This document shows, piece by piece, positions 18,096 through 27,057 of a stretch of DNA of 64,000 nucleotides; the first letter of the stretch is position 1; each line of letters starts with the position of its first letter. Source of the stretch: Methylobacterium soli. Its GTDB lineage: Bacteria; Pseudomonadota; Alphaproteobacteria; Rhizobiales; Beijerinckiaceae. The notes under the pieces were generated by a model. It saw only the letters and a list, made by a program, of their open reading frames with translations. It was not told where the DNA came from and made no database searches. Where the stretch lies: assembly GCF_008806385.1 (NCBI RefSeq), contig NZ_VZZK01000027.1, positions 31,110 to 95,109 on the forward strand, read 5' to 3'. A program made the position numbers and the translations under genes.

Positions 18096-19121
18096 ATGTG
18101 GCCCCTCACGCGTCACCTCGTCGGCGGCATGGTCCTGGCGACCGCGGCCTCGCTCGCTCCCGCGGCGCAAGCGGCGGAGGGCGGGCTCAGCTTCTACATC
18201 GAGGGGCAGGCTGTGCCGCTCGGCGGCATCGTTCCCCCGCCTGGCCTCTACTTCGACAGCACGACCTACTTCTACAGCGGCAAGGTCGGGGCGAACCGGC
18301 AGACCCAGATCGGCGGCAACGTGGTCGCCAACGTCAATGTGAACCTCGTGGCCGACTTCGCGACGGCGCTGTGGGTCACTCCGGTCCAGATCCTTGGCGG
18401 TGACCTCGCCTTCGCCTTCGTCATGCCCTTCGGCGAGCCTGCCGTCCGTGCGGGCGTCCTCCTCAACGGCCCCCTCATCAACCAGGCGTTCGGCCGCCCG
18501 ATTGGAGCATCGGTGGGTGACAGCACCTTCAATCCGGGTGATCCCATCGTGTCGGCCAGCCTCGGATGGCATTCCGGCAACTGGCACTGGAAGCTGGCCG
18601 GGGTGCTCAGCATCCCGGCCGGCGGCTACGAGCCGGGGCAGCTCTCCAACGTCGCGCTGAACCGCTACATCGGCGACATCTCGGCCGGCGCCACCTACCT
18701 CGATCCGGCCCTCGGCATCGAGCTCTCCGCCGCGGCCGGGTTCACACTCAACGGCACCAACCCGGCGACGCGCTACAACACGGGCGACGAGTTCCACGTC
18801 GACGTGTCGGCCTCGAAGTACCTATCCAAGGAAGTCTCGGTCGGCGTCATCGCCTCGCACTACCAGCAGTTCACCGGCGATAGCGGACCTGGCGCCCGGC
18901 TCGGCCCGTTCAAGGGCCGGGTGACGGCGGTGGGCGGGACCATCGCCGTCACGGGTGAGCTCGGCAAGATCCCGGTTACCGCCCGCCTGAAGGTCTTGCG
19001 CGAAGTTGAGGTGGAGAACCGCTTCCAGGGCACCATCGGCTTCTTCGAGGTCTCGTTTCCGCTCTGGGTTGCACCGCCGAAGGCGGCAGCGGAGCCCAGG
19101 TCGCTGGTAACGAAGTCCTGA
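18096..19121 (+). CDS. SphA/MetA-pathway outer-membrane protein
   Basis: Exported protein of 341 residues. A cleavable signal peptide is clear (basic start, hydrophobic core VLATAASLAPAAQA, cleavage after AQA at about 27). The mature part is Gly/Asn/aromatic-rich with alternating strands, ending in an aromatic strand (FFEVSFPLWV), as expected for a beta-barrel of the phenol-degradation MetA/SphA type. These proteins are thought to admit hydrophobic compounds through the outer membrane. The ATG at 18096 follows CCGGAGG. A hairpin overlaps the stop codon, so the gene is probably monocistronic. Confidence 0.75.
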   Translation: MWPLTRHLVGGMVLATAASLAPAAQAAEGGLSFYIEGQAVPLGGIVPPPGLYFDSTTYFYSGKVGANRQTQIGGNVVANVNVNLVADFATALWVTPVQILGGDLAFAFVMPFGEPAVRAGVLLNGPLINQAFGRPIGASVGDSTFNPGDPIVSASLGWHSGNWHWKLAGVLSIPAGGYEPGQLSNVALNRYIGDISAGATYLDPALGIELSAAAGFTLNGTNPATRYNTGDEFHVDVSASKYLSKEVSVGVIASHYQQFTGDSGPGARLGPFKGRVTAVGGTIAVTGELGKIPVTARLKVLREVEVENRFQGTIGFFEVSFPLWVAPPKAAAEPRSLVTKS

Positions 19122-19143
19122 AGGGAACCTGCGACCCTTCAGG
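19117..19143 (+). terminator. Hairpin overlapping the stop of the outer-membrane gene
   Basis: Perfect 9-bp arms CCTGAAGGG and CCCTTCAGG with a 9-base loop span the stop codon of the SphA-like gene. No clear T-tract follows, so it may slow decay or attenuate transcription rather than terminate fully. Confidence 0.5.
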
Positions 19144-19283
19144 TGGGTGATCGTAGCTGGGGCACCAAGGCTTGCGGATCGCGAGCGGAAGGCGCCCGAT
19201 GGCGCAAGGACACAGGCCCGCCGCCCATCCCGGGGCGACGGGCGTTCGGCATGCCCGGGAGCCACGCGGGAGGTCGTCATCTC

Positions 19284-19925
19284 GTGACTGTGAGCATCCT
19301 GATCGTCGACGACCATAGTGCCGTCCGACGCGGCGTCCGAGCCATCCTGGAAGGACGCGACGGCTTCGAGGTCCTAGCCGAGGCGGGCACCGGGGCCGAG
19401 GCCATCGAACTCGCCGCAGCGCACAAGCCAGACGTGGCGGTCATCGACTACTCGATGCCGGCCATGAACGGGTCCCAACTGGCCCGACGGATCCGGGAAG
19501 CCAGTCCGCACACCGAGGTCCTCGTGTACACCATGCACGAGAGCGACGCCCTGGTGCGTGACGTGCTGGGTGCCGGGGCGCGCGGCTACCTCCTCAAGTC
19601 GGATGCCGACCAGCACCTCATCGCCGCCGTCGACGCGCTTGCCCGCCACCAGCCCTACTTCACGGAGCGCGTAAACGAGGCGCTGCTCGCCCACTATCTC
19701 GCCCATCCGGGCGAGAGCTCTCAACTCGACACCTTGACCTGCCGGGAGCGCGAGGTGGTCCAGCTCATCGCCGAGGGCAACTCAAGCAAGCAAGTCAGCG
19801 TCGCCCTCGAAGTCACCCTGAAGACGGTCGAGAGCCATCGGGCCTCCGCCATGCACAAGCTCGGCCTGGAATCGACGGCCGCCCTGGTCCGCTACGCCGT
19901 GCGCAACAAGCTGGTGGAGCCCTAG
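19284..19925 (+). CDS. NarL/FixJ-type response regulator
   Basis: Two-component output protein of 213 residues. The receiver domain covers residues 1-120 (LIVDDHSAVRRG acidic pocket, phosphoacceptor Asp in VAVIDYSMPAMNG, Lys in YLLKSD). The LuxR-type HTH is at about 148-205 (LTCREREVVQLIAEGNSSKQ, then TLKTVESHRASAMHKLGLES). The GTG at 19284 is preferred: GGGAGG lies 10 bp upstream and translation begins with the first receiver strand. No histidine kinase is adjacent, so this is an orphan regulator; the two hybrid kinases at 7-12.7 kb are possible but unproven partners. Confidence 0.9.
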   Translation: MTVSILIVDDHSAVRRGVRAILEGRDGFEVLAEAGTGAEAIELAAAHKPDVAVIDYSMPAMNGSQLARRIREASPHTEVLVYTMHESDALVRDVLGAGARGYLLKSDADQHLIAAVDALARHQPYFTERVNEALLAHYLAHPGESSQLDTLTCREREVVQLIAEGNSSKQVSVALEVTLKTVESHRASAMHKLGLESTAALVRYAVRNKLVEP

Positions 19926-20089
19926 GGGTAATTCCCGGCCCGTCTCAGGTAATTTTCAAGAGCCGCTTAGGGTTTCGCCCGATGGTCCTGCCGCAAATCA
20001 TCTTCTAGGGTTGCGCCAAGTTAAGGTTCGAAGCTTTCGCGGCAGGCGGGACTGACTTCGCCGGGCGCCTATTCTCCAGGGAGGTGGCG

Positions 20090-20590
20090 ATGCGGGTTCG
20101 GTACCGTGCACTGTGCCTTGCGGCCGTCGTGTTCCTTCTGCCGGGGGTGCAAGAGCCGGTCCAGGCGGTTCCCCTTGGCTCAGGGGCTATCTTCGGCTCC
20201 CTCCCGGACAGCACGGTCGAGCTCGTTGCCCGGCGCCATGCGTTTCGGGGCGGGGTCCGGGGCGGTTTCGCCGGCCGTCGGATGGGCGGCTACGGACGCG
20301 TCGAGCGTCCCGGCTTCGCCGGGGGCGGCGTGCAGCGCCGCGGCATGGCAGGCGGATATGCCCGGCGGGGCGGGGCCGTGGTGCGCCGGAACGTCGTGGT
20401 CGGTGGCGTCTACCGGCCCCGCGGTGCCTGGTGGCCCGCAGGCGGCGCCCTCGCGGCGGGGGCCGCCATCGGCTTCGTCGGCGCGGCGACGGCTGCGGCC
20501 TGGGCCGGCGCCCCCCCGGCGCCTGGCTACTGCTGGTTCTACACCGATTCCTCGCGGACGCAGGGCTTCTGGGACCGCTGCCCTGCCTAG
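20090..20590 (+). CDS. Secreted Gly/Arg-rich protein
   Basis: Protein of 166 residues with a signal peptide (CLAAVVFLLPGVQEPVQA), a Gly/Arg-rich middle (GGVRGGFAGRRMGGYGR), one hydrophobic Ala/Gly segment (GGALAAGAAIGFVGAATAAA) and a C-terminal pair of cysteines (YCWFYTDSS, DRCPA). Such proteins are common in Rhizobiales and are of unknown function, perhaps envelope-associated. The ATG at 20090 follows GGGAGG by 6 bp. It lies 15 bp upstream of aqpZ, so the two are probably co-transcribed. Confidence 0.75.
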   Translation: MRVRYRALCLAAVVFLLPGVQEPVQAVPLGSGAIFGSLPDSTVELVARRHAFRGGVRGGFAGRRMGGYGRVERPGFAGGGVQRRGMAGGYARRGGAVVRRNVVVGGVYRPRGAWWPAGGALAAGAAIGFVGAATAAAWAGAPPAPGYCWFYTDSSRTQGFWDRCPA

Positions 20591-20605
20591 GCATAGGAGG
20601 CTTCC

Positions 20606-21340
20606 ATGGACATCCGTAAGTGCGCCGCCGAGGCCATCGGCACCTTCTGGCTCACCTTCGCGGGCTGCGGCAGCGCCGTGATCGCGGCCGCCTTCCCACA
20701 GGTCGGCATCGGCCTCGTCGGTGTTTCCCTCGCCTTCGGGCTGACCGTGGTCACCATGGCCTACGCCATCGGTCACGTCTCGGGCTGCCACCTCAACCCA
20801 GCGGTCACGGTCGGGCTCGCGGCGGGCGGCCGGTTCCCCTCCAAGGACATCGGCCCCTACATCGCCTCTCAGGTCGTCGGGGCCGTCATCGGCGCGGCGG
20901 TGCTCTACACCATCGCCAGTGGGGCCCCGGGCTTCGACCTGGCGAAGGGCTTCGCGGCCAACGGCTACGGAGAGCACTCGCCCGGGAGCTACGGGCTGGT
21001 CTCCTGCCTCTTGGCCGAGGTCGTCCTGACCATGATGTTCCTGTTCGTCATCATGGGGGCGACCCACGGCAAGGCGCCGGTCGGCTTCGCGCCGCTGGCC
21101 ATCGGGCTCTGCCTGACCCTGGTCCACCTCGTCGGCATTCCGGTCACCAACCTCTCGGTCAACCCGGCCCGCAGCACGGGGCCCGCCCTGTTCGTGGGGG
21201 GATGGGCCATCGCGCAGCTCTGGCTGTTCTGGGTCGCCCCGGTCCTCGGGGGGGCCCTGGGCGGCATCCTGTATCGCTGGATCAGCGAGACGCCCTCGGC
21301 CGAAGTCACCGGCCTGACGCCACCCGCCCCGGCGGAGTAA
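20606..21340 (+). CDS. aqpZ: Aquaporin Z
   Basis: Inner-membrane water channel of 244 residues. Both NPA boxes are present (HLNPAVT at about 64 and SVNPARS at about 187), with six membrane helices and the arginine of the selectivity filter after the second NPA. The ATG at 20606 follows AGGAGG. The length matches AqpZ proteins. It probably protects against osmotic shifts; an upstream exported protein and a downstream sulfatase on the same strand share no obvious pathway with it. Confidence 0.95.
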   Translation: MDIRKCAAEAIGTFWLTFAGCGSAVIAAAFPQVGIGLVGVSLAFGLTVVTMAYAIGHVSGCHLNPAVTVGLAAGGRFPSKDIGPYIASQVVGAVIGAAVLYTIASGAPGFDLAKGFAANGYGEHSPGSYGLVSCLLAEVVLTMMFLFVIMGATHGKAPVGFAPLAIGLCLTLVHLVGIPVTNLSVNPARSTGPALFVGGWAIAQLWLFWVAPVLGGALGGILYRWISETPSAEVTGLTPPAPAE

Positions 21341-21430
21341 GCCCGCGGCGAGGCGACCGCCCGGCGGCCCGGCATCCGGTCATCGCCTCACCGACCCTCT
21401 CGAACCCCAATGCGTGACGAGGAGGATCAT

Positions 21431-23065
21431 ATGAGCAATCACACGGTGCCGACGGGTGAGAAGCAGGGTGGCGGGAGCTGTTCGGACCTCAGCCGGCGGA
21501 TGATCCTTCTCGGCGGGACCGCGCTCGCCGCCACTGCTGCCAGGACCGTGCCGGCCGTCGCGCAAGGGCAGCAACCCACGGCCTCCTCCGGCCGGCCGCC
21601 GAATATCCTGGTGATCTGGGGCGACGACATCGGCACCTGGAACATCAGCCACAACAGCCGCGGCATGATGGGCTACCGGACGCCGAACATCGACCGCATC
21701 GCTAGGGAGGGCGTGTCCTTCACCGATTATTACGGCCAGCAGAGCTGCACCGCCGGCCGGGCGGCCTTCCTCGGGGGCACCGTGCCGGTGCGCACCGGCA
21801 TGACCAAGGTCGGCCTTCCCGGTGCCAAGCAGGGTTGGCAGGCGAGCGATCCGACCATCGCCGCACTGCTGAAGGACAAGGGCTACGCCACCGGTCAGTT
21901 CGGCAAGAACCACTTCGGCGACCAGGACGCCCACCTGCCGACCATGCACGGCTTCGACGAGTATTTCGGCAGCCTCTACCACTTGAACGCATCCGAGGAG
22001 CCGGAGAATTTCGATTACCCGAAGAACCCCGAGTTCCTGAAGAAATTCGGTCCGCGCGGCGTCCTCAGGACCAAGGCTGACGGGAAGGGTGGGCAGACCA
22101 TCGAGGATACCGGTCCGCTGACCAAGAAACGCATGGAGACCATCGACGACGAGACCTCCGCCGCCGCGCTCGAATTCATCGAGCGGCAGGCGAAGGGGGC
22201 CGCCCCGTTCTTCTGCTGGTTCAACTCGACGCGCATGCATTATCGGACGCACGTCAAGGCCGAGCACCGCGGCACCTCAGGTCAGGACGAATACTCGGAC
22301 GGGATGGTCGAGCACGACGCGCATGTCGGGCTGTTCCTCAAGAAGCTCGACGATCTCGGGATCGCGGACAATACGATTGTGTATTATTCGACCGACAACG
22401 GTCCGCATTACAATGCTTGGCCGGATGCCGGCACCACTCCGTTTCGAAGCGAGAAGAACTCCAACTGGGAGGGCGCCTATCGCGTCCCGGCCTTCGTGCG
22501 CTGGCCGGGCCACTTTCCCGCCGGCAGCACGCTCAACGGCATCGTGGCGCACGAGGATTGGATGGTCACGTTCCTGACACTCGCCGGCATGCCGGACGTC
22601 AAGGAACGGCTGATGAAGGGCGATACCTTCGCAGGCCGGAGATACCGGGCACATCCCGACGGCTACAACATGATCGACTATCTCAGCGGGAAGGCGAAGG
22701 AATCCCCACGCAATGAGTTCTGGTACGTCAACGACGACGGCCAGATCGTCGCCGCCCGCTGGCAGGACTGGAAGGTGGTGTTCCTGGAAAATCGCGGGCA
22801 CGCCTTCGAGGTCTGGCGCGAGCCCTTCGTCGAACTCCGCGCCCCGTTGCTGTTCAACCTTCGCCGCGACCCGTTCGAGAAGTCGCAGCATAACTCGAAC
22901 ACCTACAACGATTGGTTCATGGAGCGCGCCTTCGTCGCCGTGCCAATCCAGGCGCTGGCTGCCAAGTTTCTGGCGACCATGAAGGACTACCCGCCCAGCC
23001 AATCCCCAGGCTCGTTCAACCTCAGCAAGATCGAGGAACAACTGAGGTCTTCCGGCTCCAACTGA
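21431..23065 (+). CDS. Tat-exported arylsulfatase
   Basis: Sulfatase of 544 residues. A twin-arginine signal is visible (SRRMILLGG at residues 21-29, ending near VPAVAQG). The alkaline-phosphatase-superfamily metal motif ILVIWGDDIG starts the mature enzyme, and the formylglycine site is C106-T-A-G-R110, the cysteine-type motif modified by formylglycine-generating enzyme. Such an enzyme is encoded at 36102-37079. The ATG at 21431 has GAGGAGG just upstream and is preferred over an ATG 21 bases earlier. It probably releases sulfate from aryl or alkyl sulfate esters in the periplasm. Because FGE acts on unfolded protein, Tat export of the modified enzyme is plausible. Confidence 0.93.
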   Translation: MSNHTVPTGEKQGGGSCSDLSRRMILLGGTALAATAARTVPAVAQGQQPTASSGRPPNILVIWGDDIGTWNISHNSRGMMGYRTPNIDRIAREGVSFTDYYGQQSCTAGRAAFLGGTVPVRTGMTKVGLPGAKQGWQASDPTIAALLKDKGYATGQFGKNHFGDQDAHLPTMHGFDEYFGSLYHLNASEEPENFDYPKNPEFLKKFGPRGVLRTKADGKGGQTIEDTGPLTKKRMETIDDETSAAALEFIERQAKGAAPFFCWFNSTRMHYRTHVKAEHRGTSGQDEYSDGMVEHDAHVGLFLKKLDDLGIADNTIVYYSTDNGPHYNAWPDAGTTPFRSEKNSNWEGAYRVPAFVRWPGHFPAGSTLNGIVAHEDWMVTFLTLAGMPDVKERLMKGDTFAGRRYRAHPDGYNMIDYLSGKAKESPRNEFWYVNDDGQIVAARWQDWKVVFLENRGHAFEVWREPFVELRAPLLFNLRRDPFEKSQHNSNTYNDWFMERAFVAVPIQALAAKFLATMKDYPPSQSPGSFNLSKIEEQLRSSGSN

Positions 23066-23254
23066 GGATAGCGGTTCGCTCGCTCCGTCAGGGGGCGGGC
23101 GCAGCCGTCTAGCGGATCACCCGGCATCCGCTGAGACGTCGTGTCTTCGCCCAGCTCGCCGTCGCCGAGCGCGTCCCCGTCGAGGCGGTGACGCACGGTC
23201 CAGGGGCCGCATCGCGTCCGTACCGCCCATCGTGCCCGCTTCATGGAGCATGCC

Positions 23255-24295
23255 ATGCCACGTCGAGGAAGGACCGTCGGACGCCGGACCATTTTGATGG
23301 GAGGGGCCATGGCGGTTCTCGTCCTGGCTGTCTTTCGCCCTTCGGGCGCCGAGGCGCAGGACGATCCGCTGCCCTCCTGGAACGAGGGAGTCGCCAAGCG
23401 GTCCATCACGGATTTCGTCGGACGCGTCACCAACCAGGGCGGCCCCGATCACGTCCCTCCCGCCGAGCGCATCGCGACCTTCGACAACGACGGCACCCTC
23501 TGGGTCGAGCAACCCTTCTACTTCCAGGGCGCCTTCGCCTTCGACCGGGTGAAGGCCCTCGCGCCCCGGCATCCCGAATGGAAGGACACGCAGCCCTTCA
23601 AGGGCATCCTTGAGGGCGACCCGAAGGCGGTCGCAGCCTCCGGGGAGAGGGGCCTCGTCGAGATCGTGGAGGCGACCCATTCCGGCATGACGACCGAGGC
23701 GTTCAACCAGACGGTCGCGGACTGGCTCCGAACCGCACGCCATCCGCGCTTCGACCGCCCCTTCGACAGCCTGGTCTACCAACCCATGCTGGAGCTCCTG
23801 GCATATCTGCGCGCCAACGGCTTCAAGACCTTCATCGTCTCCGGCGGCGGCGTCGAGTTCATGCGGGTCTTCGCCGAACGGGCCTACGGCATACCGCCGG
23901 AGCAGGTCGTCGGATCGTCCGGGCTGACCAGGTTCCGGCTCGCGCAGGACGGTACGCCGGAGCTCATCAAGGAGCCGAGGATCGAGTTCGTCGATGACGG
24001 GCCCGGCAAGCCCGCCGGCATCAACCGCTTCATCGGGCGCCGGCCGATCCTTGCCTTCGGCAACTCGGACGGCGACCAGCAGATGCTGGAATGGACGGCC
24101 GGCGGGGCGGGACCGCGCTTCCTCGGGCTGGTCCATCACACCGATGGCGAGCGCGAGTACGCGTACGACCGCCAGTCCCATGTCGGACGCCTCGACGAGG
24201 CCCTGGACGAGGCAGCGCAACGCGGTTGGACCGTGGTCGATATGAAGCGGGATTGGACGACCCTCTTCCCGCCCGCACCGAGGAGCGACCAGTGA
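23255..24295 (+). CDS. Exported HAD-superfamily phosphatase
   Basis: Protein of 346 residues with a twin-arginine-like signal (VGRRTILMGGAMAVLVLAVF, cleavage near AEAQ). HAD motif I is FDNDGTLW (about residue 74), motif II is FIVSGGG, and motif IV lies in LAFGNSDGDQQM. The layout is that of phosphoserine-phosphatase-like hydrolases found beside arylsulfatases in Rhizobiales and Burkholderia. It follows the sulfatase by 190 bp on the same strand, suggesting joint use in periplasmic ester scavenging. GGAG precedes the ATG at 23255; an ATG at 23243 is possible. Confidence 0.82.
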   Translation: MPRRGRTVGRRTILMGGAMAVLVLAVFRPSGAEAQDDPLPSWNEGVAKRSITDFVGRVTNQGGPDHVPPAERIATFDNDGTLWVEQPFYFQGAFAFDRVKALAPRHPEWKDTQPFKGILEGDPKAVAASGERGLVEIVEATHSGMTTEAFNQTVADWLRTARHPRFDRPFDSLVYQPMLELLAYLRANGFKTFIVSGGGVEFMRVFAERAYGIPPEQVVGSSGLTRFRLAQDGTPELIKEPRIEFVDDGPGKPAGINRFIGRRPILAFGNSDGDQQMLEWTAGGAGPRFLGLVHHTDGEREYAYDRQSHVGRLDEALDEAAQRGWTVVDMKRDWTTLFPPAPRSDQ

Positions 24296-25052
24296 CGGAT
24301 CGATATCGCCGATAATCTCTCGGACTACCAACTTCCTGCAGGATCTACAGCACAGGTTGCCATCTACACAGAGCACCTCGCGCCGGTGGCGGTTGTTCGG
24401 CGCATCCTTTTGCGAATAAAAAGCTGGCTCAACTACCTTGGCTGATATCTGGCACAGGAAGACACGGGCGATATTTTCATGTTCAATAGCTTTCAATGCC
24501 GTTGCCAAAACGCCTGTGCGCAGAAGCGGAAAAAGACCGAAATCCTGACAGATCGACTGGGTATCGTTCGATGAGCTAGCTCGGAGCCCCGGTGCCCGAA
24601 AACGCTGTATGATAATTTAATATCTGGAAACCACTCGCGACCGATCATTCATTCGGCGCGAAGTGTGGGACTGCTTGAATTTGTGATCGCGCGACTGTCA
24701 GCATACGCTTTGCAGAAGACTCGTCAGAAAGCGGACGGGCGGAAAGCCGCCCGAACCTGTTGTAGTCTCTGTTTCAACAAGCAGCCTGAGAGCGAACCTT
24801 CCCAGGGACTGCTAAGGGTCGGAAGCGGACGGTACCAACCGTTAGATTTCGACCACTAGCGGGATGTACCTAAGTACAAATAGCCGACGCTGTTAACCAT
24901 CGACGTTCGCTCACCAGCTTGAGGGGGCTATCCATGCTGGACAAGGCTGCAATCTCCAGCATATAATTCACGCTCACCCAAAATTCGGCAAATTACTCTC
25001 GCCTGACCAGTTCATTCCTGGTGGGGCGAGTGGCCGTTCGTGACTGCGAGAG
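24296..25052. other. 757-bp lower-GC gap, no supported gene
   Basis: The region is clearly less G/C-rich than its flanks. A 64-codon frame at 24665-24859 lacks a good start site and recognisable features. A small hairpin GGGCGG-N4-CCGCCC lies at 24737-24752 without a T-tract. The gap marks the left border of the unusual 25-32.5 kb gene group and looks like acquired or decayed DNA, or an RNA/promoter region I cannot identify. Confidence 0.45.
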
Positions 25053-26042
25053 GTGACCCGCTTGATTATCGCCTTCACCGGTTCCGGTACTCACACCGAT
25101 GCCACTCACGCCGCGCTGATCCTCGCCCATGCACTCTCGGCGGCAGGCGAACCTGTCATCGTGATCCGTTCCGCCGAGCTGAGCCCGCTGTCCGTTACCG
25201 AGCTCGAAGGTTCCGGCCTAGAGGTGGCCGAAGGGGCCACCCTCGTCGACTTGTCGGCCACTGTCTCAGGCGCTCAGGCACCTGCGCGGCACATCGTGCT
25301 AGACCTCGCCTCCGCTGACTTCCGTTCCCCCGCGATCCGGTGCGGGATCGACGTTCGGGTCATCACCGTCGGTCCGTATGCTCTGGACGAGAGCGCCGCA
25401 GCGGCACTTGGGGCGGATGATGCTCACCTCGTACCGGCCGCGCCAGCATGGTACCTCGGGTGTCGCCGCTCCGGCGGCGGACCAGCCGCCGCGTCATTCG
25501 CTGCCGCGATGGCGCGCTGCGGCCAAACAACCCGCGTCCTGCCTGTCGTACAGGGAGCACTCAGCCGCTCAGAAGCGACCGCGCTCACTACAAGGCATCC
25601 GAGGTCACGCGCCCTGCGAACCGGCCACCACCTTCTGGCTGTGTTGCGGAAGGTTGCAGCGGACCCGTTCGCCACCAGCGTGTCGGGCCCCGCGACAGAT
25701 GCACTGTCGGAGACTGAACGAGTATCGGCGTGTGTTGATGAGCGCTCATTCCCCGAGCGGCTGCGCGAACTCGCCGATGACCTCGACGCGATCGAGGCCG
25801 GGCACGGACCGACCCCGGCGGACCTCGCCGGCGCTCCCATCCTCGACAACTGGAATTCCGAAATCACGGTCGTGCCTTGCTTGACAGGCTCGGTCTCCGA
25901 ACACCCGAACATCCCGATGGGCCGGCCTGTGCGCACCAGCCAGGTTATCATGACAGATAACGCCACCTGGGCTCGAACCCTGAGCCGTTTTTACGCGCTG
26001 CGCATCCCGGCTGCTGCCGGTGGTCCTGGCCGCCTGCAATAG
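25053..26042 (+). CDS. ParA-fold-like protein with degenerate P-loop (second copy)
   Basis: Protein of 329 residues. The N-terminus MTRLIIAFTGSGTHTDATHA, then ALILAHALSAAGEPVIVI, has the strand-loop-helix-strand plan of ParA/CobQ proteins, but the loop TGSGTHTDA has no lysine. Later segments (HIVLDLASADF, VRVITVGPYALDES) fit the Walker B and following strand. It shares this plan with the gene at 5486-6385. The start is uncertain: GTG 25053 directly follows GAGAG, and TTG 25062 would be better spaced. It opens the unusual gene group to 32.5 kb. Function unknown; a non-hydrolysing partner or a scaffold is conceivable. Confidence 0.55.
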   Translation: MTRLIIAFTGSGTHTDATHAALILAHALSAAGEPVIVIRSAELSPLSVTELEGSGLEVAEGATLVDLSATVSGAQAPARHIVLDLASADFRSPAIRCGIDVRVITVGPYALDESAAAALGADDAHLVPAAPAWYLGCRRSGGGPAAASFAAAMARCGQTTRVLPVVQGALSRSEATALTTRHPRSRALRTGHHLLAVLRKVAADPFATSVSGPATDALSETERVSACVDERSFPERLRELADDLDAIEAGHGPTPADLAGAPILDNWNSEITVVPCLTGSVSEHPNIPMGRPVRTSQVIMTDNATWARTLSRFYALRIPAAAGGPGRLQ

Positions 26043-26210
26043 ACGGCCCTTCGCGGCACGAGATCCATTGATGGATCCGACGTCCGAACCTCGCAATACA
26101 TAATCCTCGCGTGGGCAAGCCCTAATGGGCTGGGGCATGCCTGCGGCTCGCCCACGGCCGGCTTCGCTCAAGACACCCTAGACGCCGATCCCTGGAACCT
26201 TGGAGGCGCC

Positions 26211-26999
26211 ATGAGGTGCTGGATCTTTTCTGACCTCCACCGTGATGTCGGGCTACCCTGGACGCCGTCCTCGATCCCGGTTGCTGATGTCGCCATCGTG
26301 GCCGGCGACGTAGGAGAGGGACTTGTCGACAGCATCGGGTGGCTTGCTGCCGTGGTGCGCCCGCACATGCGAGTGGTGTTCACGGCAGGTAACCACGAAT
26401 TCTACCACACGGCCAATGACGACGAGCTTCGGTTGGGCCGAGCCGCAGCCCGGAACCTGGGCATCGACTTCCTGGAAAACGACACCGTCGAGATCGACGG
26501 CGTCTCGTTCTTCGGCTGCACCCTCTGGACCGACTATAGCCTGGACGGAGAGGATCTCGTGCGCGCCTCGATGGAGGAGGCCCGCCGGGGTATCAACGAC
26601 CATCGCCGCATAGCTTGGACTCATAAACCCGCGTGGCAGCGCTTCCGGCCTGAGGACGCGCTGGCGCTCCACCGTGCCTCCAGGGGCTTCCTGGAAGCCG
26701 GCCTTGCGGCATCCGCCTGTCCGGACGGGACGCCTCGTGCCCGCATCGTCGTCACGCACCACGCACCGAGCGCCCGCTCGGTGGCGCCCAAGTACCGTGA
26801 CAAGCCCCTGAACCCTTACTTCGCGTCCCGCCTCGACAGCCTGATCGATGCCAGCGGACCCGACCTCTGGGTCCATGGACACACGCATACGAGTTTCGAC
26901 TACCGCGTCGGCCGGACGCGGGTCGTCTGCAATCCCAAGGGCTACTCGGACGAGAACCGAGCCTTCGATCCCGCCCTGCTCGTCGAGGTGCCTTCCTGA
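26211..26999 (+). CDS. Calcineurin-like metallophosphoesterase
   Basis: Two-metal phosphoesterase of 262 residues. The ordered motifs are intact: SDLH (residues 7-10), GDVGEG (about 31), GNHEFY (about 60), THHAPS (about 183) and GHTH in WVHGHTHTS (about 224). Substrate cannot be read from sequence; relatives cleave phosphomonoesters, cyclic nucleotides or nucleic-acid ends. GGAGGC lies just before the ATG. A degenerate paralogue follows 58 bp downstream, and C-terminal tails of the two align (CNPKGYSDENRAF against ANPRGGPQGDLRF after frame correction). Confidence 0.9.
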   Translation: MRCWIFSDLHRDVGLPWTPSSIPVADVAIVAGDVGEGLVDSIGWLAAVVRPHMRVVFTAGNHEFYHTANDDELRLGRAAARNLGIDFLENDTVEIDGVSFFGCTLWTDYSLDGEDLVRASMEEARRGINDHRRIAWTHKPAWQRFRPEDALALHRASRGFLEAGLAASACPDGTPRARIVVTHHAPSARSVAPKYRDKPLNPYFASRLDSLIDASGPDLWVHGHTHTSFDYRVGRTRVVCNPKGYSDENRAFDPALLVEVPS

Positions 27000-27057
27000 C
27001 GGCTCATCACCAGATCCGCCCCCGCATCAGTGACCCGTCGCAAGACCATGGAGGCAC

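Noticed and set aside
24665..24859. 64-codon frame in the lower-GC gap
   Set aside because: No ribosome-binding site and no recognisable feature; left unannotated.
25955..26035. GGGTTCGAGCCC-type string on the minus strand resembling a tRNA T-arm
   Set aside because: No anticodon arm or acceptor stem can be folded from the flanking bases, and the string lies inside the ParA-like coding frame.
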